DNA from: CAZOEL01 sp964578835
Lineage (GTDB): Bacteria; Desulfobacterota; Syntrophobacteria; Syntrophobacterales; Syntrophobacteraceae
Direction of reading: 5' to 3'
Assembly: GCA_964578835.1 (NCBI GenBank)
Contig: CAZOEL010000004.1
Coordinates: 62,001-126,000 of the forward strand
DNA length: 64,000 nucleotides
Position 1 is the stretch's first letter, and the number at the start of each line of letters is the position of its first letter. Below are positions 44,052 to 53,411 of the stretch, one piece after another. The position numbers and the translations under genes were made by a program. The notes under the pieces are model-generated. The model was given only the letters and a program-made list of their open reading frames with translations. It was not told the DNA's origin and made no database searches.

Positions 44052-45542
44052 TCAAGAGGCCTTCAAGGGCGTTGGAACAAAGAATTCCATATGTGGAAAG
44101 CTGCTGAGATCTTTTGCAATTCCAGCTTTTAGAAATGAATTCACCCAGCTGTATATATCCTGCTTTCTAATCGACCGCCTCAGGCCTTTCATCCTTGCAT
44201 GCTTCTCATGAGGGTCCATGCTAAAGGCTTGATGGATCGCATCGGCGACGCCCTCGACGTGGTAGGGGTTTACGAGCAGGGCGCCATGATGCAGCTGAGC
44301 CGCGGCGCCGGCAAATTCACTAAGGATGAGCACGCCGTCTTCCCTTGTGCGGCTGGCGCAGTATTCTTTTGCAACAAGGTTCATTCCATCTTTAAGGGGC
44401 GTCACCAGAGCCATGTCGCACGCCCGGTAGTAGGCGGCAAGCTCTGAGCGGTTAAGCGACCGAAACATATAGTTGATAGGGGTCCATCCGACTTCGGTGT
44501 ATTCGCCGTTTATCTCGCCCACGAGCCTCTCTATATCCTGCTTGAGAAGATCGTATTCCCGGATGGTCTCCCGGCTCGGCACCACCACCTGGATGAGCGT
44601 GATCTTCCTTCGAAGCCTCGGGTATCGCTCCAGCGCATTTCTCAAAGCATGAAGCCGGTTGGGAATCCCCTTGGTGTAATCGAGCCTGTCCACTCCCAGG
44701 ATAAGCTGTCGATTGGGCAGGTTATGACGTATCATTCTCGCTTGTCTGCTCGCTTCTTGACCGGAAGCAATATCGGCAAACTCATTGAAGTCGATGCTTA
44801 TGGGAAACGCCCCTATCAGCGCCTCTTTTTCCGGAGTAACAAGCTTACATACATGTCCACGCCCATATGCCTTCACACCGGGGGTGAGGGCTCGAACGCA
44901 TCCTATAAAGTTTCTGCGGTCTCGCACTGTCTGAAAGCCTATAAGGTCGTGCTGCATCAATCCATCCAGAATCTCGAAGCGCCAGGGAAGCCGAAGGAAG
45001 ACGTCGAGAGGAGGGAACGGGATATGAAGGAAGAATCCCGTATGGCGCACCGCGCCAAGTCTTTTCAGCTCCGCCGCGATGAGGCTCAGCTGATAGTCGT
45101 GTATCCACACATAGTCCTCTTCATCCGTATACTCCAGGATAGCCTCGGCAAACTTCCTGTTGACGTGTTTATAAACCTCCCAGTAGCTGGGATCGAAGTT
45201 GCAGCGGGTGGGAAGATCGTGAAAGAGGGGCCAGAGGATTTCATTGGAAAAGCCGAAGTAGTATTTGCGCACTTCATCTTCGGAAAGGCTGACGGGTTTT
45301 AGATCATAGCCTGTTTCATCTGCGCCTCGGGATAGAAGCTCTTCCAGGAATGAAGCGTTCTGCAGTTCTTCGGAGCTATTTCCAAGCCATCCAATCCATA
45401 GTCCGCCTCGGTTCCGGAGCACCGGGCCAAGAGCGGTGATAAGACCTCCAGAACCGGGACTAATGCTCCATTGACCTTTATTGCTCTCGCTCACTACTAT
45501 GGGCAGTCGGTTCGAAACGACTGCAAGTCTTCTGGTCTCCAT
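44052..45542 (-). CDS. otsA: Trehalose-6-phosphate synthase
   Basis: The 496-residue GT20 enzyme has all expected landmarks: VVSNRLPIVV at the N-terminus, GGLITALGPVL (glucose-6-phosphate loop), WIHDYQLSLIAAEL, GVDRLDYTKGIPNRL (Arg and Lys for nucleotide phosphates), and MNLVAKEYCAS. It makes trehalose-6-phosphate from an NDP-glucose and glucose-6-phosphate in the cytosol. GGAGTC lies within the end of otsB before ATG 45542; the genes overlap by 65 bp, so synthesis of both enzymes is coupled. It converges on the unknown gene ending at 43870. A related glucosyltransferase product (for example glucosylglycerol phosphate) cannot be excluded from sequence alone. Confidence 0.9.
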   Translation of the reverse strand: METRRLAVVSNRLPIVVSESNKGQWSISPGSGGLITALGPVLRNRGGLWIGWLGNSSEELQNASFLEELLSRGADETGYDLKPVSLSEDEVRKYYFGFSNEILWPLFHDLPTRCNFDPSYWEVYKHVNRKFAEAILEYTDEEDYVWIHDYQLSLIAAELKRLGAVRHTGFFLHIPFPPLDVFLRLPWRFEILDGLMQHDLIGFQTVRDRRNFIGCVRALTPGVKAYGRGHVCKLVTPEKEALIGAFPISIDFNEFADIASGQEASRQARMIRHNLPNRQLILGVDRLDYTKGIPNRLHALRNALERYPRLRRKITLIQVVVPSRETIREYDLLKQDIERLVGEINGEYTEVGWTPINYMFRSLNRSELAAYYRACDMALVTPLKDGMNLVAKEYCASRTREDGVLILSEFAGAAAQLHHGALLVNPYHVEGVADAIHQAFSMDPHEKHARMKGLRRSIRKQDIYSWVNSFLKAGIAKDLSSFPHMEFFVPTPLKAS

Positions 45543-46398
45543 TCTTCACTTGACTCCTTTCCATCGTTATAAACGAAAGCCATGAATCGAGAAACGCGCT
45601 CACTGCTTCGCAATTCGGCAAAAAGCCCTTTGCAGCGGTTGCATCCGAAGGGGGACCAATCTTGATCCCGATTCCGTCTTCATCCTGAAACATCCTGAAT
45701 ACGTCCTCATCCGTCGCATCATCTCCCAAGTAGACCGGGAGCGTGTTCTTCGGCAATTCTGCGAGAAGGTCGCGAAGGGCGCCCGCTTTATTGCGTCCAA
45801 TACAGTAGATTTCGACTCCTCCCTTGAATTTCCTGCATCGAAGCTCAAAAGGGGCAAGCTGTGACCAATCGATGAATACCTGGGCTTCAATCGTATCAGC
45901 CAGCCTCTTCGGCGCTCCACGAGTATGAAATGCAATGCTGCCGATCTTCTTTTCCACTCTTCCAATGACGCCATGCCGAGTGGCCGCTTCTACGGCTTTC
46001 TCCAGGCCCTCCAACTGTTTTGGGGTCGGGCTCAGCACAGTGATGTTTCCTTCAACGTCGACGGACTCATGACCGTGGCATCCGATAAGAGCAATGCCGG
46101 AAATTCCCAATAGGGCCATAATCTCACAGACCGGACGTCCCGAAATAATGGCTACATTGGAACCGGGAATGCTTTTCAGCTCTGACAACGCATCCCGGAT
46201 TTCCGGCAGAGGATAGGCCTGCATAGGGTCAACCTTAAAGGGCGCGAGGACGCCATCGTAGTCAAGAGCAAGAAGCCTCTCGGGGAATTTGCAGATTCGA
46301 AGCCAGAAATCCGGCATCTCCCCAACTTGAACGAATCTCTCCGGATGCGATCTCATAGGTCCGGTCCATTTCCATTTCTTTTTCTGTAAGAGCTGCAA
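45478..46398 (-). CDS. otsB: Trehalose-6-phosphate phosphatase
   Basis: A HAD-superfamily phosphatase with motif I LALDYDGVLAPF (nucleophile Asp), motif II AIISGRPV and motif III YLGDDATDEDVF. The cap region carries AFHTRGAPKRLADTIEAQ and the substrate-binding GGVEIYCIGRNKAGALRDLL. The open frame from 46398 gives 306 residues; internal starts at 46356 or nearby are possible, since no strong RBS is seen before any. It converts trehalose-6-phosphate to trehalose and is paired with otsA. Together with the TreT-type gene it gives the cell two routes to trehalose, unless TreT is truly broken. Confidence 0.88.
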   Translation of the reverse strand: MQLLQKKKWKWTGPMRSHPERFVQVGEMPDFWLRICKFPERLLALDYDGVLAPFKVDPMQAYPLPEIRDALSELKSIPGSNVAIISGRPVCEIMALLGISGIALIGCHGHESVDVEGNITVLSPTPKQLEGLEKAVEAATRHGVIGRVEKKIGSIAFHTRGAPKRLADTIEAQVFIDWSQLAPFELRCRKFKGGVEIYCIGRNKAGALRDLLAELPKNTLPVYLGDDATDEDVFRMFQDEDGIGIKIGPPSDATAAKGFLPNCEAVSAFLDSWLSFITMERSQVKNGDQKTCSRFEPTAHSSEREQ

Positions 46399-46499
46399 AG
46401 CTTGTCGACTACGGTGTTATAGCTCTATAGACCTTGGTCAGCATTCAGCCATTTTGCCTAGCGGGCCGTCAACATCGTTTATTCCGGTTGATGCGGGCC

Positions 46500-46618
46500 C
46501 CCTCTCCCTCAGGGAGAGGGTCGGGGTGAGGGAAGTATTCTTTGGAAATTGAGGGAAGTATTCTTTTATAAAGAGGATCTCCCCTTGCTCACCCGGCCCT
46601 CTCCCTCAAGGGAGACGG
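46500..46618. repeat. Palindromic repeat element
   Basis: CCCTCTCCCT/AGGGAGAGGG (46500-46520) forms a perfect hairpin. The following GGGTCGGGGTGAG is complementary, with gaps, to CTCACCCGGCCC at 46589-46600. Inside, the 15-base unit GAGGGAAGTATTCTT occurs twice about 21 bp apart. The pattern is common among dispersed bacterial repeats. The wider gap 46399-46974 holds no convincing gene. Confidence 0.6.
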
Positions 46619-46974
46619 AAAAGACTGCAACCCGAACATTCAAAGTTGTCGGTCCACTAGCTTTTGTCTACAAACTGAAGTAGAGACGCAGCAAGAACCA
46701 TGCCGCGACAATTCACAAGCATCATTCTACAGGCTGCGAAGTCCTGCAGGCGTTGCCAGGACAGACTTTGTCTGATACTTTTAGCCGATAGGCTTAAGAG
46801 GGCTGCTGAATGTGCGGTTCAGCAGGCGTTCTCCTATGAGGAGCCGAAAGAGAACGGTTTCTCAATTGTTGGGAAGGTCCTTGGATTCTCGCCTTCGCGG
46901 GATACCGTCTCAGGCTCTTGGTATTTCTATATATTTTCTTACAGGCTCAATCGCAGAGGGTCAAGGAGAGGGAT

Positions 46975-48396
46975 ATGTCGAACATTCTTATCATTGACGC
47001 CGACGAGAACTTCATCTCCATGATTGATCGCGAGATCTCCCGGATAGGACACGAAGTCACATCCGCTCGCACGATTCTGGACGGACTCGAGTTGGCTGTT
47101 TCCAATAGCTTCGATGCGGTCTTTCTCAGTATGGACATGCCGGATAGGAAAGGAGCGGATGCTTTGCCGAAGCTTCTTGAATGCTCATCTTCGCCTGAAG
47201 TGATCCTCGTTGCAGACTCGGGAGACCCGGACGAGGCCGAATTTGCCGTCAAAATGGGCGCCTGGGACTACATACAAAGATCCGCTCCGCCGAAAACACT
47301 CGTTTTAAGCCTGGTTCGCGCCCTCCAATACCGAGCGAAGAAGATCCCAAGGGCGCCCTGCGCAATCCTCAAACCGGAGACCATAGAAGATATCGTGGGG
47401 AACAGTCCCCAGATGAAGCAGTCTATGGAACATCTCACGCTTGCGGCCCACAGCGACGCCAACGTCCTTATCTCGGGAGAAACGGGCACAGGTAAGGAGC
47501 TTTTCGCATGGGCCATCCACAGCAACAGCAAACGAGCCAACAGAAGATTCGTCGTGGTCGATTGCGCTTCACTGCCTGACAATCTGGTGGAAAGCACTCT
47601 TTTTGGGTACGAAAAAGGGGCTTTCACCGGCGCAGACAAGGCTCAGAGCGGTTTGATCAAACTAGCCGATGGAGGAACTCTTTTTCTCGACGAAGTAGGC
47701 GAGCTTCCTATTTCGATCCAGAAATCGTTCCTGCGCGTTCTCCAGGAACGGCGCTTCCGGCCAGTGGGAGGAACAGAAGAGATCCATAGCGATTTCAGAC
47801 TCATTGCGGCCACCAACCGTAATCTCGACATCATGGCGCACCGTCGACAGTTCCGAAAAGATCTGGTGTTTCGGCTTCGCGCGTTCACCATGGATCTGCC
47901 TCCTCTCAGGGAGCGCAAGGAGGATATTCGAGAGATCGCGGCGCACTACATGGGCAAGTTCTGCGAGTGCTATGGCTTTGATAGAAAGAAGTTTTCCACC
48001 GACTTTTTCGATGTGCTCAACCGCTACGATTGGCCGGGGAATGTGCGGGAGCTTGTCAATGCTCTCGAAAGGGCTATTTCAGCCGCCAGCCATGAACCGG
48101 TAATCTTTCCGAAGCATCTCCCTATCTATATTCGCGTGAGCCTCGCCAGAGCTTCAGTCGATCCGGAAGCATCGTTAACGAAAGAACCGCAACTCGAATT
48201 TGAAGCCTATGAGGCGCTTCCCTCGCTCATTAGCGTTCGGGATGAGGCGATTGCCGAAGCCGAGCAGCGTTACCTGAAGGAATTGATGAAGCTTACAAAG
48301 GATATGAACGAGGCTTGTCGCATATCCGGCCTATCGCGGTCGCGCCTGTACGCTCTTCTGAAAAAGTACGGCATCCCTTCATGCTTCAGGATTTAA
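46975..48396 (+). CDS. NtrC-family sigma-54 activator with pseudo-receiver domain
   Basis: The ATG 46975 follows AAGGAGAGGGAT; the longer frame from 46918 lacks an RBS. The 473-residue protein has a receiver (1-120), an AAA+ domain (about 140-380) with Walker A GETGTGKE, sigma-54-contacting GAFTGAD and Walker B GTLFLDEVGEL, and a Fis-type HTH (ACRISGLSRSRLYALLKKYG). In the receiver the phosphoacceptor Asp is Ser52 (VFLSMDMPD), one of the acidic pair is Ala (IIDADE), and the conserved Lys is Arg (DYIQRS). It is therefore unlikely to be controlled by ordinary phosphorylation. It could serve the sigma-54 promoters in this window; that is inference. Confidence 0.9.
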   Translation: MSNILIIDADENFISMIDREISRIGHEVTSARTILDGLELAVSNSFDAVFLSMDMPDRKGADALPKLLECSSSPEVILVADSGDPDEAEFAVKMGAWDYIQRSAPPKTLVLSLVRALQYRAKKIPRAPCAILKPETIEDIVGNSPQMKQSMEHLTLAAHSDANVLISGETGTGKELFAWAIHSNSKRANRRFVVVDCASLPDNLVESTLFGYEKGAFTGADKAQSGLIKLADGGTLFLDEVGELPISIQKSFLRVLQERRFRPVGGTEEIHSDFRLIAATNRNLDIMAHRRQFRKDLVFRLRAFTMDLPPLRERKEDIREIAAHYMGKFCECYGFDRKKFSTDFFDVLNRYDWPGNVRELVNALERAISAASHEPVIFPKHLPIYIRVSLARASVDPEASLTKEPQLEFEAYEALPSLISVRDEAIAEAEQRYLKELMKLTKDMNEACRISGLSRSRLYALLKKYGIPSCFRI

Positions 48397-48707
48397 AGAT
48401 GTGGCTGCTCCAAATCCGAGACTTCAAACGAACGAGTCCCCCGCGACGCGAATCAATCCTCTCGGAGAGGACTGAGTCCTGCCCGGGAGAACTTCGCGTC
48501 CCCGCTTACAACGCCATCTATTCATAAAGCTGTTCATAAAAGCGCAACGCTTCCGCACGAATGCAGCGCCCCCCGTCCAAGTCAAAAATCATGGCATGTG
48601 TCTTGTAAAATAAGGGCCTACAAGGAAGGGAAAGCCTTCGTCTCGGGAGGATAAGGCTGGGCGAAGGCGCAGCACAAAACCGAAGTACGCCAATAAAGGA
48701 GTAGTCG
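48397..48707. other. Intergenic region upstream of the SH3 gene
   Basis: No gene was seen. TGGCATGTGTCTTGTA at 48592-48607 has sigma-54-like spacing but GT for GC at -12. A short stem (GAAGG/CCTTC near 48630) and the RBS AAAGGAG for 48708 follow. Confidence 0.25.
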
Positions 48708-49181
48708 ATGAGGGGAGTTATGCAGCTGGCTGTGACTTGCATAAGCATGGGGGTATTATTAGGGGGGGCCTTTCTCATGATGGCGCTCCCAGAGCTTGCC
48801 TTTGCAAAATGCATAGGCAAAGATCAGGTGAACATTCGCTCAGGTCCAAACCTTAAGAGTGAAGTCATTTTTCGCGCGCCGCTCGCTTATCCGATAGAAA
48901 TCAAGAAAGAAGAGGGAGAATGGGTCTTCTTCCGAGACTGGGAGAACAACACCGGTTGGGTCTACAAGCCTCTCATCTCAGACGCCAGAACCGCCATCGT
49001 GGTTGCAAAGAACGCAAACATTAGAAGCTTGCCGGGCAAAGAGCACAAGATAGCGGCGAAAGCCGGCAGGGGCGAGATATACAAGGTGCTTGGCGTGAAA
49101 AACAACTGGGTTGAGCTGGGATACTATTATGGAAATGACAGTCTCGGCTGGATCCGCTCCGATCTGGTTTTTGGAGAATGA
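48708..49181 (+). CDS. Secreted protein with two bacterial SH3 domains
   Basis: The 157-residue protein has a signal peptide (residues 1-33, ending ELAFA). Two tandem SH3b domains follow: the first with VNIRSGPNLKSEVIFRAPL and GWVYKPL, the second with ANIRSLPGKEHKIAAKAGRG, NNWVELGYY and GWIRSDLVFG. SH3b domains usually bind peptidoglycan stems or other envelope ligands in the periplasm. AAAGGAG lies 6 bases before ATG. It is a single-gene unit, followed by a MITE-like element. A -24/-12-like site lies about 115 bp upstream. Confidence 0.85.
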   Translation: MRGVMQLAVTCISMGVLLGGAFLMMALPELAFAKCIGKDQVNIRSGPNLKSEVIFRAPLAYPIEIKKEEGEWVFFRDWENNTGWVYKPLISDARTAIVVAKNANIRSLPGKEHKIAAKAGRGEIYKVLGVKNNWVELGYYYGNDSLGWIRSDLVFGE

Positions 49182-49221
49182 AGAACAAGGAAGATCAAGC
49201 TTTATGAAGCATGATTCTCCT

Positions 49222-49395
49222 CTAAGGCAGCTCACAACAAATAACCTACCACAATTACTTCAGAAACACCCACCGTCATTCCGGCAGTCTTCAAGCCGGA
49301 ATCCCGTTTTTTCGCGGGGCTGGATTCCGGCCAAAACCATGCCGGAATGACAGAACCCCTCTTCCTGGTAGGTTATTTGTTGTGAGTTGCCTAAG
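49222..49395. mobile_element. MITE-like element with 30-bp terminal inverted repeats
   Basis: The ends 49222-49251 and 49366-49395 are complementary over 30 bases with two mismatches; both contain CTCACAACAAATAACCTACC or its complement. Nested inside are two further pairs, GTCATTCCGGC/GCCGGAATGAC (49275-49285, 49341-49351) and GCCGGAATCC/GGATTCCGGC (49295-49304, 49322-49331). It has no coding capacity (174 bp). A target duplication was not evident. The rest of 49182-49909 shows no gene. Confidence 0.75.
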
Positions 49396-49909
49396 CTTCG
49401 GCTTATATTCTTCGCTTCTTAGGACGCAGGTAGTGAAGATGGAAAAGCTGCTTTGCTCTTTCTTTTAGCGCAAGAAAGGGATCTTTCGCGGGAATCGCTA
49501 GAAAGATCCAACGGGAAGCTTCAAGCAATCAGGCTGTAAATCAGACATTATCGGGATAAGCTCGAGTGTGGAGCATCGCCCCCCGTCCTTCCCACCCATT
49601 TTTTCCGTCCAGTAGCATGCGCGAAATCACAGCGCTGCAAGGCGATCAATCCAGGATGGCCGAAGCAGAGGCGCTGCATGCCTGCAACCCCACGAGTTTC
49701 AAACGATTTGTAACTTGTTTAAAGATGATTACAGTTAATCGTATAGACAACAACGCTCATTAAAGCGGCCCCTTCGGGTAATTCGCAGTCAATGTCCGGA
49801 CGCATGAACCGTGCGCTTTTCCATACAACAACATATAGGTCCGATCCATGCCGCCGGAAACAAACCAGAGGATAACTCAAAGGACGAGTTTCACTGGAGG
49901 AGGTAAATC

Positions 49910-50122
49910 ATGGAAGAATATGACTATAAATCGCTTGGCCGAGGGTCAATTGCTGCGCAAGAGCCTACTCCAAGAGAGTCATCGGGCGCACTCGCTTCTT
50001 CGGCCATCAACATCTATGCCTCTCCCGGCGGAGCTAGGAGAGGCAGGAGAGCAATCCGGAGGCTGACAGGGCTTCTGGTAGCCTTATTCCTTTTCATCAT
50101 GGGATTTGTATGGGCTGCCTAG
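49910..50122 (+). CDS. Small single-pass membrane protein (70 aa)
   Basis: An excellent GGAGGAGG RBS precedes the ATG. The 70-residue protein is hydrophilic for 50 residues, ends that part with a basic stretch (GGARRGRRAIRRL), and has one C-terminal helix (TGLLVALFLFIMGFVWAA). This is a tail-anchored arrangement with the basic side inside. No family was recognised. It lies 59 bp before the alcohol dehydrogenase gene and may share its transcript. Confidence 0.65.
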   Translation: MEEYDYKSLGRGSIAAQEPTPRESSGALASSAINIYASPGGARRGRRAIRRLTGLLVALFLFIMGFVWAA

Positions 50123-50181
50123 ACCACTAAGCATCATCCTTCCTATCCTTTGACAATTTTCAGTTTAAGGAGGCGAAAGCA

Positions 50182-51387
50182 ATGAAAGCAGTCGTATTTC
50201 ATGGAGTCGGAGACATCAGGCTTGAGGATGTCCCGGAGCCGAAGATTCAAGATCCTATGGACGCCATTGTTCGCATCACAAGAAGCGCAATCTGCGGGAC
50301 AGACCTCCACATGGTCCGAGGCACGATGGCTGGGATGGTCCCCGGGACCATTCTTGGCCATGAGGGGGTTGGGATTATCGAGGAAGTAGGGCCTGGCGTC
50401 AGAAACCTCAGAGAAGGGGATCGGGTGGTAATCCCCTCGACGATAGCCTGCGGGTATTGTTCCTACTGCCGGGCGGGTTACTACGCAATGTGCGATAACG
50501 CCAATCCCAACGGAAAGCTTGCCGGAACCTCTTTCTTTGGCGGGCCAAAGATGACCGGCCCTTTCAATGGGCTTCAGGCGGAATACGCAAGGATTCCTTT
50601 TGCCAACGTAGGACTTGTGAAAGTTCCAGAAGCTGTAACAGACGATCAGGCCATCACCATTTCGGATATTTTCCCGACCGGTTATTTTGGGGCGGATATA
50701 GCCGAGATCGAGCATGGAGACATTGTCGCTGTTTTTGGCTGCGGTCCGGTCGGACTCATGACCATTGTGAGCGCTCGAATTCTGGGGGCGGGACGCGTGC
50801 TTGCGGTCGACCAGGTTCCGGACAGGCTTGAGAGAGCCCGCAAGCTTGGCGCGGAGGTCATCGACTTCAGCAGGGAAGACCCCGTTGAGGCAATAAGAGA
50901 GCTCACGGGAGGCATTGGAGTGGACAGGGCGATCGATGCCGTAGGAGTGGATGCTGAGATGCCGAAGAGCGGTCCCGTCGCCGAAAAGCTCAAGAATGAA
51001 ATGGAAGAGTACAAGAAGGAGGTTAAACAGATCGCGCCTGAAACAGCAGAAGGTTGGAAAGCGGGGGATGCCCCATCCATTGCGCTCTCCTGGGCAGTCG
51101 AGGGAGTAGCCAAAGCAGGAACGCTTTCCATCATAGGGGTCTATCCTCAGAAGCTCAAAAGCTTCCCACTTGGCGAAGCGATGCACAAAAACCTCACCAT
51201 CCAGGGAGGAGACTGCAACCACAGAAAGTATATTCCCATACTCCTCGATCTCGTTGAAAGCCAAGTGGTGGACCCATCTAAGATTCTCACCAACTTCGAG
51301 TCATTCGATTCGGTGATTGAGGCATACAAGGCGTTCGACGAACGAAAGCCGGGATGGATTAAAGTGGAGCTCAAGGCCGCTGCGTAA
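50182..51387 (+). CDS. Zinc-dependent medium-chain alcohol/formaldehyde dehydrogenase
   Basis: The 401-residue cytosolic MDR enzyme has catalytic zinc ligands Cys38 (AICGTDLH) and His60-Glu61 (GHEG). Structural zinc cysteines are 90, 93, 96 and 104 (ACGYCSYCRAGYYAMC). The Rossmann fold has VFGCGPVGLM for NAD(P). The insertion around residues 260-300 (KNEMEEYKKEVKQIAPETAE) is typical of the larger subgroup related to glutathione-independent formaldehyde dehydrogenase. AAGGAGG precedes ATG. The physiological substrate cannot be set from sequence. It follows the 70-residue membrane protein gene. Confidence 0.9.
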   Translation: MKAVVFHGVGDIRLEDVPEPKIQDPMDAIVRITRSAICGTDLHMVRGTMAGMVPGTILGHEGVGIIEEVGPGVRNLREGDRVVIPSTIACGYCSYCRAGYYAMCDNANPNGKLAGTSFFGGPKMTGPFNGLQAEYARIPFANVGLVKVPEAVTDDQAITISDIFPTGYFGADIAEIEHGDIVAVFGCGPVGLMTIVSARILGAGRVLAVDQVPDRLERARKLGAEVIDFSREDPVEAIRELTGGIGVDRAIDAVGVDAEMPKSGPVAEKLKNEMEEYKKEVKQIAPETAEGWKAGDAPSIALSWAVEGVAKAGTLSIIGVYPQKLKSFPLGEAMHKNLTIQGGDCNHRKYIPILLDLVESQVVDPSKILTNFESFDSVIEAYKAFDERKPGWIKVELKAAA

Positions 51388-51584
51388 TATACTTAAATAT
51401 GGAATTATTATCTCCTTCTTAGCCCAAATCACTCCGAGCCTGGAAGCGCATGATAAGGGGTTGCATACGCGGATAAAATATTGCAGACTTCTCTGCGCTC
51501 GAAGGATCGGTGTGGAGCTATAATTCAGTTGAAGTTCTGCCCCCATGAGCTGGACGCAAAGAGTTGATGGAGGAACGCGACGCA

Positions 51585-53411
51585 ATGGGAAGTAAAGAGG
51601 AGATCCCCGGCGATAAATCGAAACGAAATCGGGTTTCGCAGCGAGTGCTGCGTTCTCTCGACAGGATGCAGAGAAACCGAACGCTCCGATGGGGGATCTT
51701 CAGCGTTGCAGCCGGCGCCGCAAGCGGGATTATGGCGTGTATCGTGTTCTATCTTTTGGAATGGACTACTTTTTTCGCCATGGAGAGTCTTGCTGGATAT
51801 CATACTGTGAAGCCCGCTGGCGAGCATTTGGTAGAGATCATATCGGAAAGCCCCTTTCGCCCCTGGGTCCTTTTCCTTCTACCCGCCATCGGGGGGCTCC
51901 TCTCGGGCTTGATTGTCTACACTTGGGCCCCTGAGGCGGAGGGACACGGAACGGACGCCTTCATAGACGCTTTTCACAACAAGCAGGGCTATATACGCAC
52001 TCGAGTCCCCTTCATCAAAGGCGTAACCTCGATTATCACAATGGCGACGGGCGGGAGCGCGGGCAGAGAAGGCCCGATCGCTCAGATAGGCGCGGGAATC
52101 GGCTCCTGGCTGGGGAGAGTTTTCAAACTAGGCGTTCGAGAGAGACGGCTCATGCTCCTTGCAGGCTGCGCGGGAGGCCTTGGGGCAATCTTCAGGGCGC
52201 CTCTAGGCGGCGCGCTCACATCCATTGAGGTGCTCTACAAGGAGGACTTCGAGGCGGAAGGCATCATCCTCAGCATCATCTCCTCTGTCGTAGCCTATGC
52301 GATCTTCACTTCCGTTTTCGGCCATCAGGCTATCTTCGAGATTCCACAGGTTCAATTCGCCACGCCCCTGGAGTTCATATTTTACGCTCTTCTGGCGCTG
52401 CTCTGCACGCCCTTCGGATATCTCTACGTGAAGGTATTCTATGGGCTTAGAGATCACTTCTTTAGAAAGCTCCCTCTCAAACGGGCGCTGATCCCGGCCT
52501 TGGGAGGGCTTCTGGTTGGGATCATAGGTCTCTGGAAGCCCCAGATTCTCAGCGGGGGCTACGGCGCGATTCAGCAGGCGTTGAGGGGAGAGTTTCCCGC
52601 CCTGCTCATGCTGACGCTTGCGGGACTGAAGATTCTGGCCACATCCTTCACCATCTCATCAGGGGGAAGCGGAGGCGTGTTCGGCCCTTCGCTCTTCATC
52701 GGCGCAATGCTTGGCGGCGCAGTCGGGCAAGTAAGTCATGAATGGTTTCCTCACATAGTCGGACACCCGGGAGCATTTGCGCTCGTAGGCATGGGAGCGT
52801 TCTTCGCCGGAGTCGCCAAGGCGCCCATCGGAGCGCTTCTCATGGTCTGTGAGATGACTGGCGGATACAGCCTGGTTGTGCCTCTCATGTTTACCTCCGT
52901 TGTCGCCATACTTCTTTCTCAGAAGTGGAGTCTTTATGAGAAGCAGCTTCTTAACAAGTTCCACTCGCCGGCCCATCGCAGCGACACTATAATCAACATC
53001 TTACAGACCATGAAAGTAAGAAGCGTATTGAGAAAAGACATTCCGGTCGCCTTCCTCCCGGAAGACATGACCTTCGCCGCCTTGAAGCGCTTTTTGACAA
53101 AAAGCCGCGAGTCTTTCTTCCCGGTGGTGGATGATTCTTACCACCTTCGAGGCATCCTATGCCTCTCCGATATCAGGGAGATCATGTTTGAAGACTCCCT
53201 GAGCGACCTGCTCGTAGTGGGCGAACTGGCCTCTGCGCCAGTCAGCGTCAAAGCTGACGACAATCTCTATGATGCGCTCATTCTCTTTCTACAGACCGGT
53301 TACGGCCAGGTTCCGGTTGAAGATAAGGAGTCGGGAGTTATTGGAATCCTTCGTCTCGAGGATTTGATGGAAAGTTATCACCAGCAGATACAAACGCTCA
53401 AGGAGGCTTAA
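51585..53411 (+). CDS. ClC-family chloride channel/transporter with C-terminal CBS pair
   Basis: The start is ambiguous. ATG 51585 has GGAGG about 11 bases upstream; ATG 51567 and TTG 51564 are alternatives. Of about 608 residues, the first about 440 form the ClC membrane core with conserved anion-pore motifs GGSAGREGP (external gating Glu) and GGSGGVFGPSLFIGA. The C-terminal about 130 residues carry two CBS motifs (LTKSRESFFPVVDDSYHLRG; LQTGYGQVPVEDKES), which may bind adenine nucleotides. The usual GSGIP is replaced in this subgroup by AEGHGTDAF. The protein moves chloride, probably with proton exchange, aiding pH or osmotic balance. Confidence 0.9.
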   Translation: MGSKEEIPGDKSKRNRVSQRVLRSLDRMQRNRTLRWGIFSVAAGAASGIMACIVFYLLEWTTFFAMESLAGYHTVKPAGEHLVEIISESPFRPWVLFLLPAIGGLLSGLIVYTWAPEAEGHGTDAFIDAFHNKQGYIRTRVPFIKGVTSIITMATGGSAGREGPIAQIGAGIGSWLGRVFKLGVRERRLMLLAGCAGGLGAIFRAPLGGALTSIEVLYKEDFEAEGIILSIISSVVAYAIFTSVFGHQAIFEIPQVQFATPLEFIFYALLALLCTPFGYLYVKVFYGLRDHFFRKLPLKRALIPALGGLLVGIIGLWKPQILSGGYGAIQQALRGEFPALLMLTLAGLKILATSFTISSGGSGGVFGPSLFIGAMLGGAVGQVSHEWFPHIVGHPGAFALVGMGAFFAGVAKAPIGALLMVCEMTGGYSLVVPLMFTSVVAILLSQKWSLYEKQLLNKFHSPAHRSDTIINILQTMKVRSVLRKDIPVAFLPEDMTFAALKRFLTKSRESFFPVVDDSYHLRGILCLSDIREIMFEDSLSDLLVVGELASAPVSVKADDNLYDALILFLQTGYGQVPVEDKESGVIGILRLEDLMESYHQQIQTLKEA

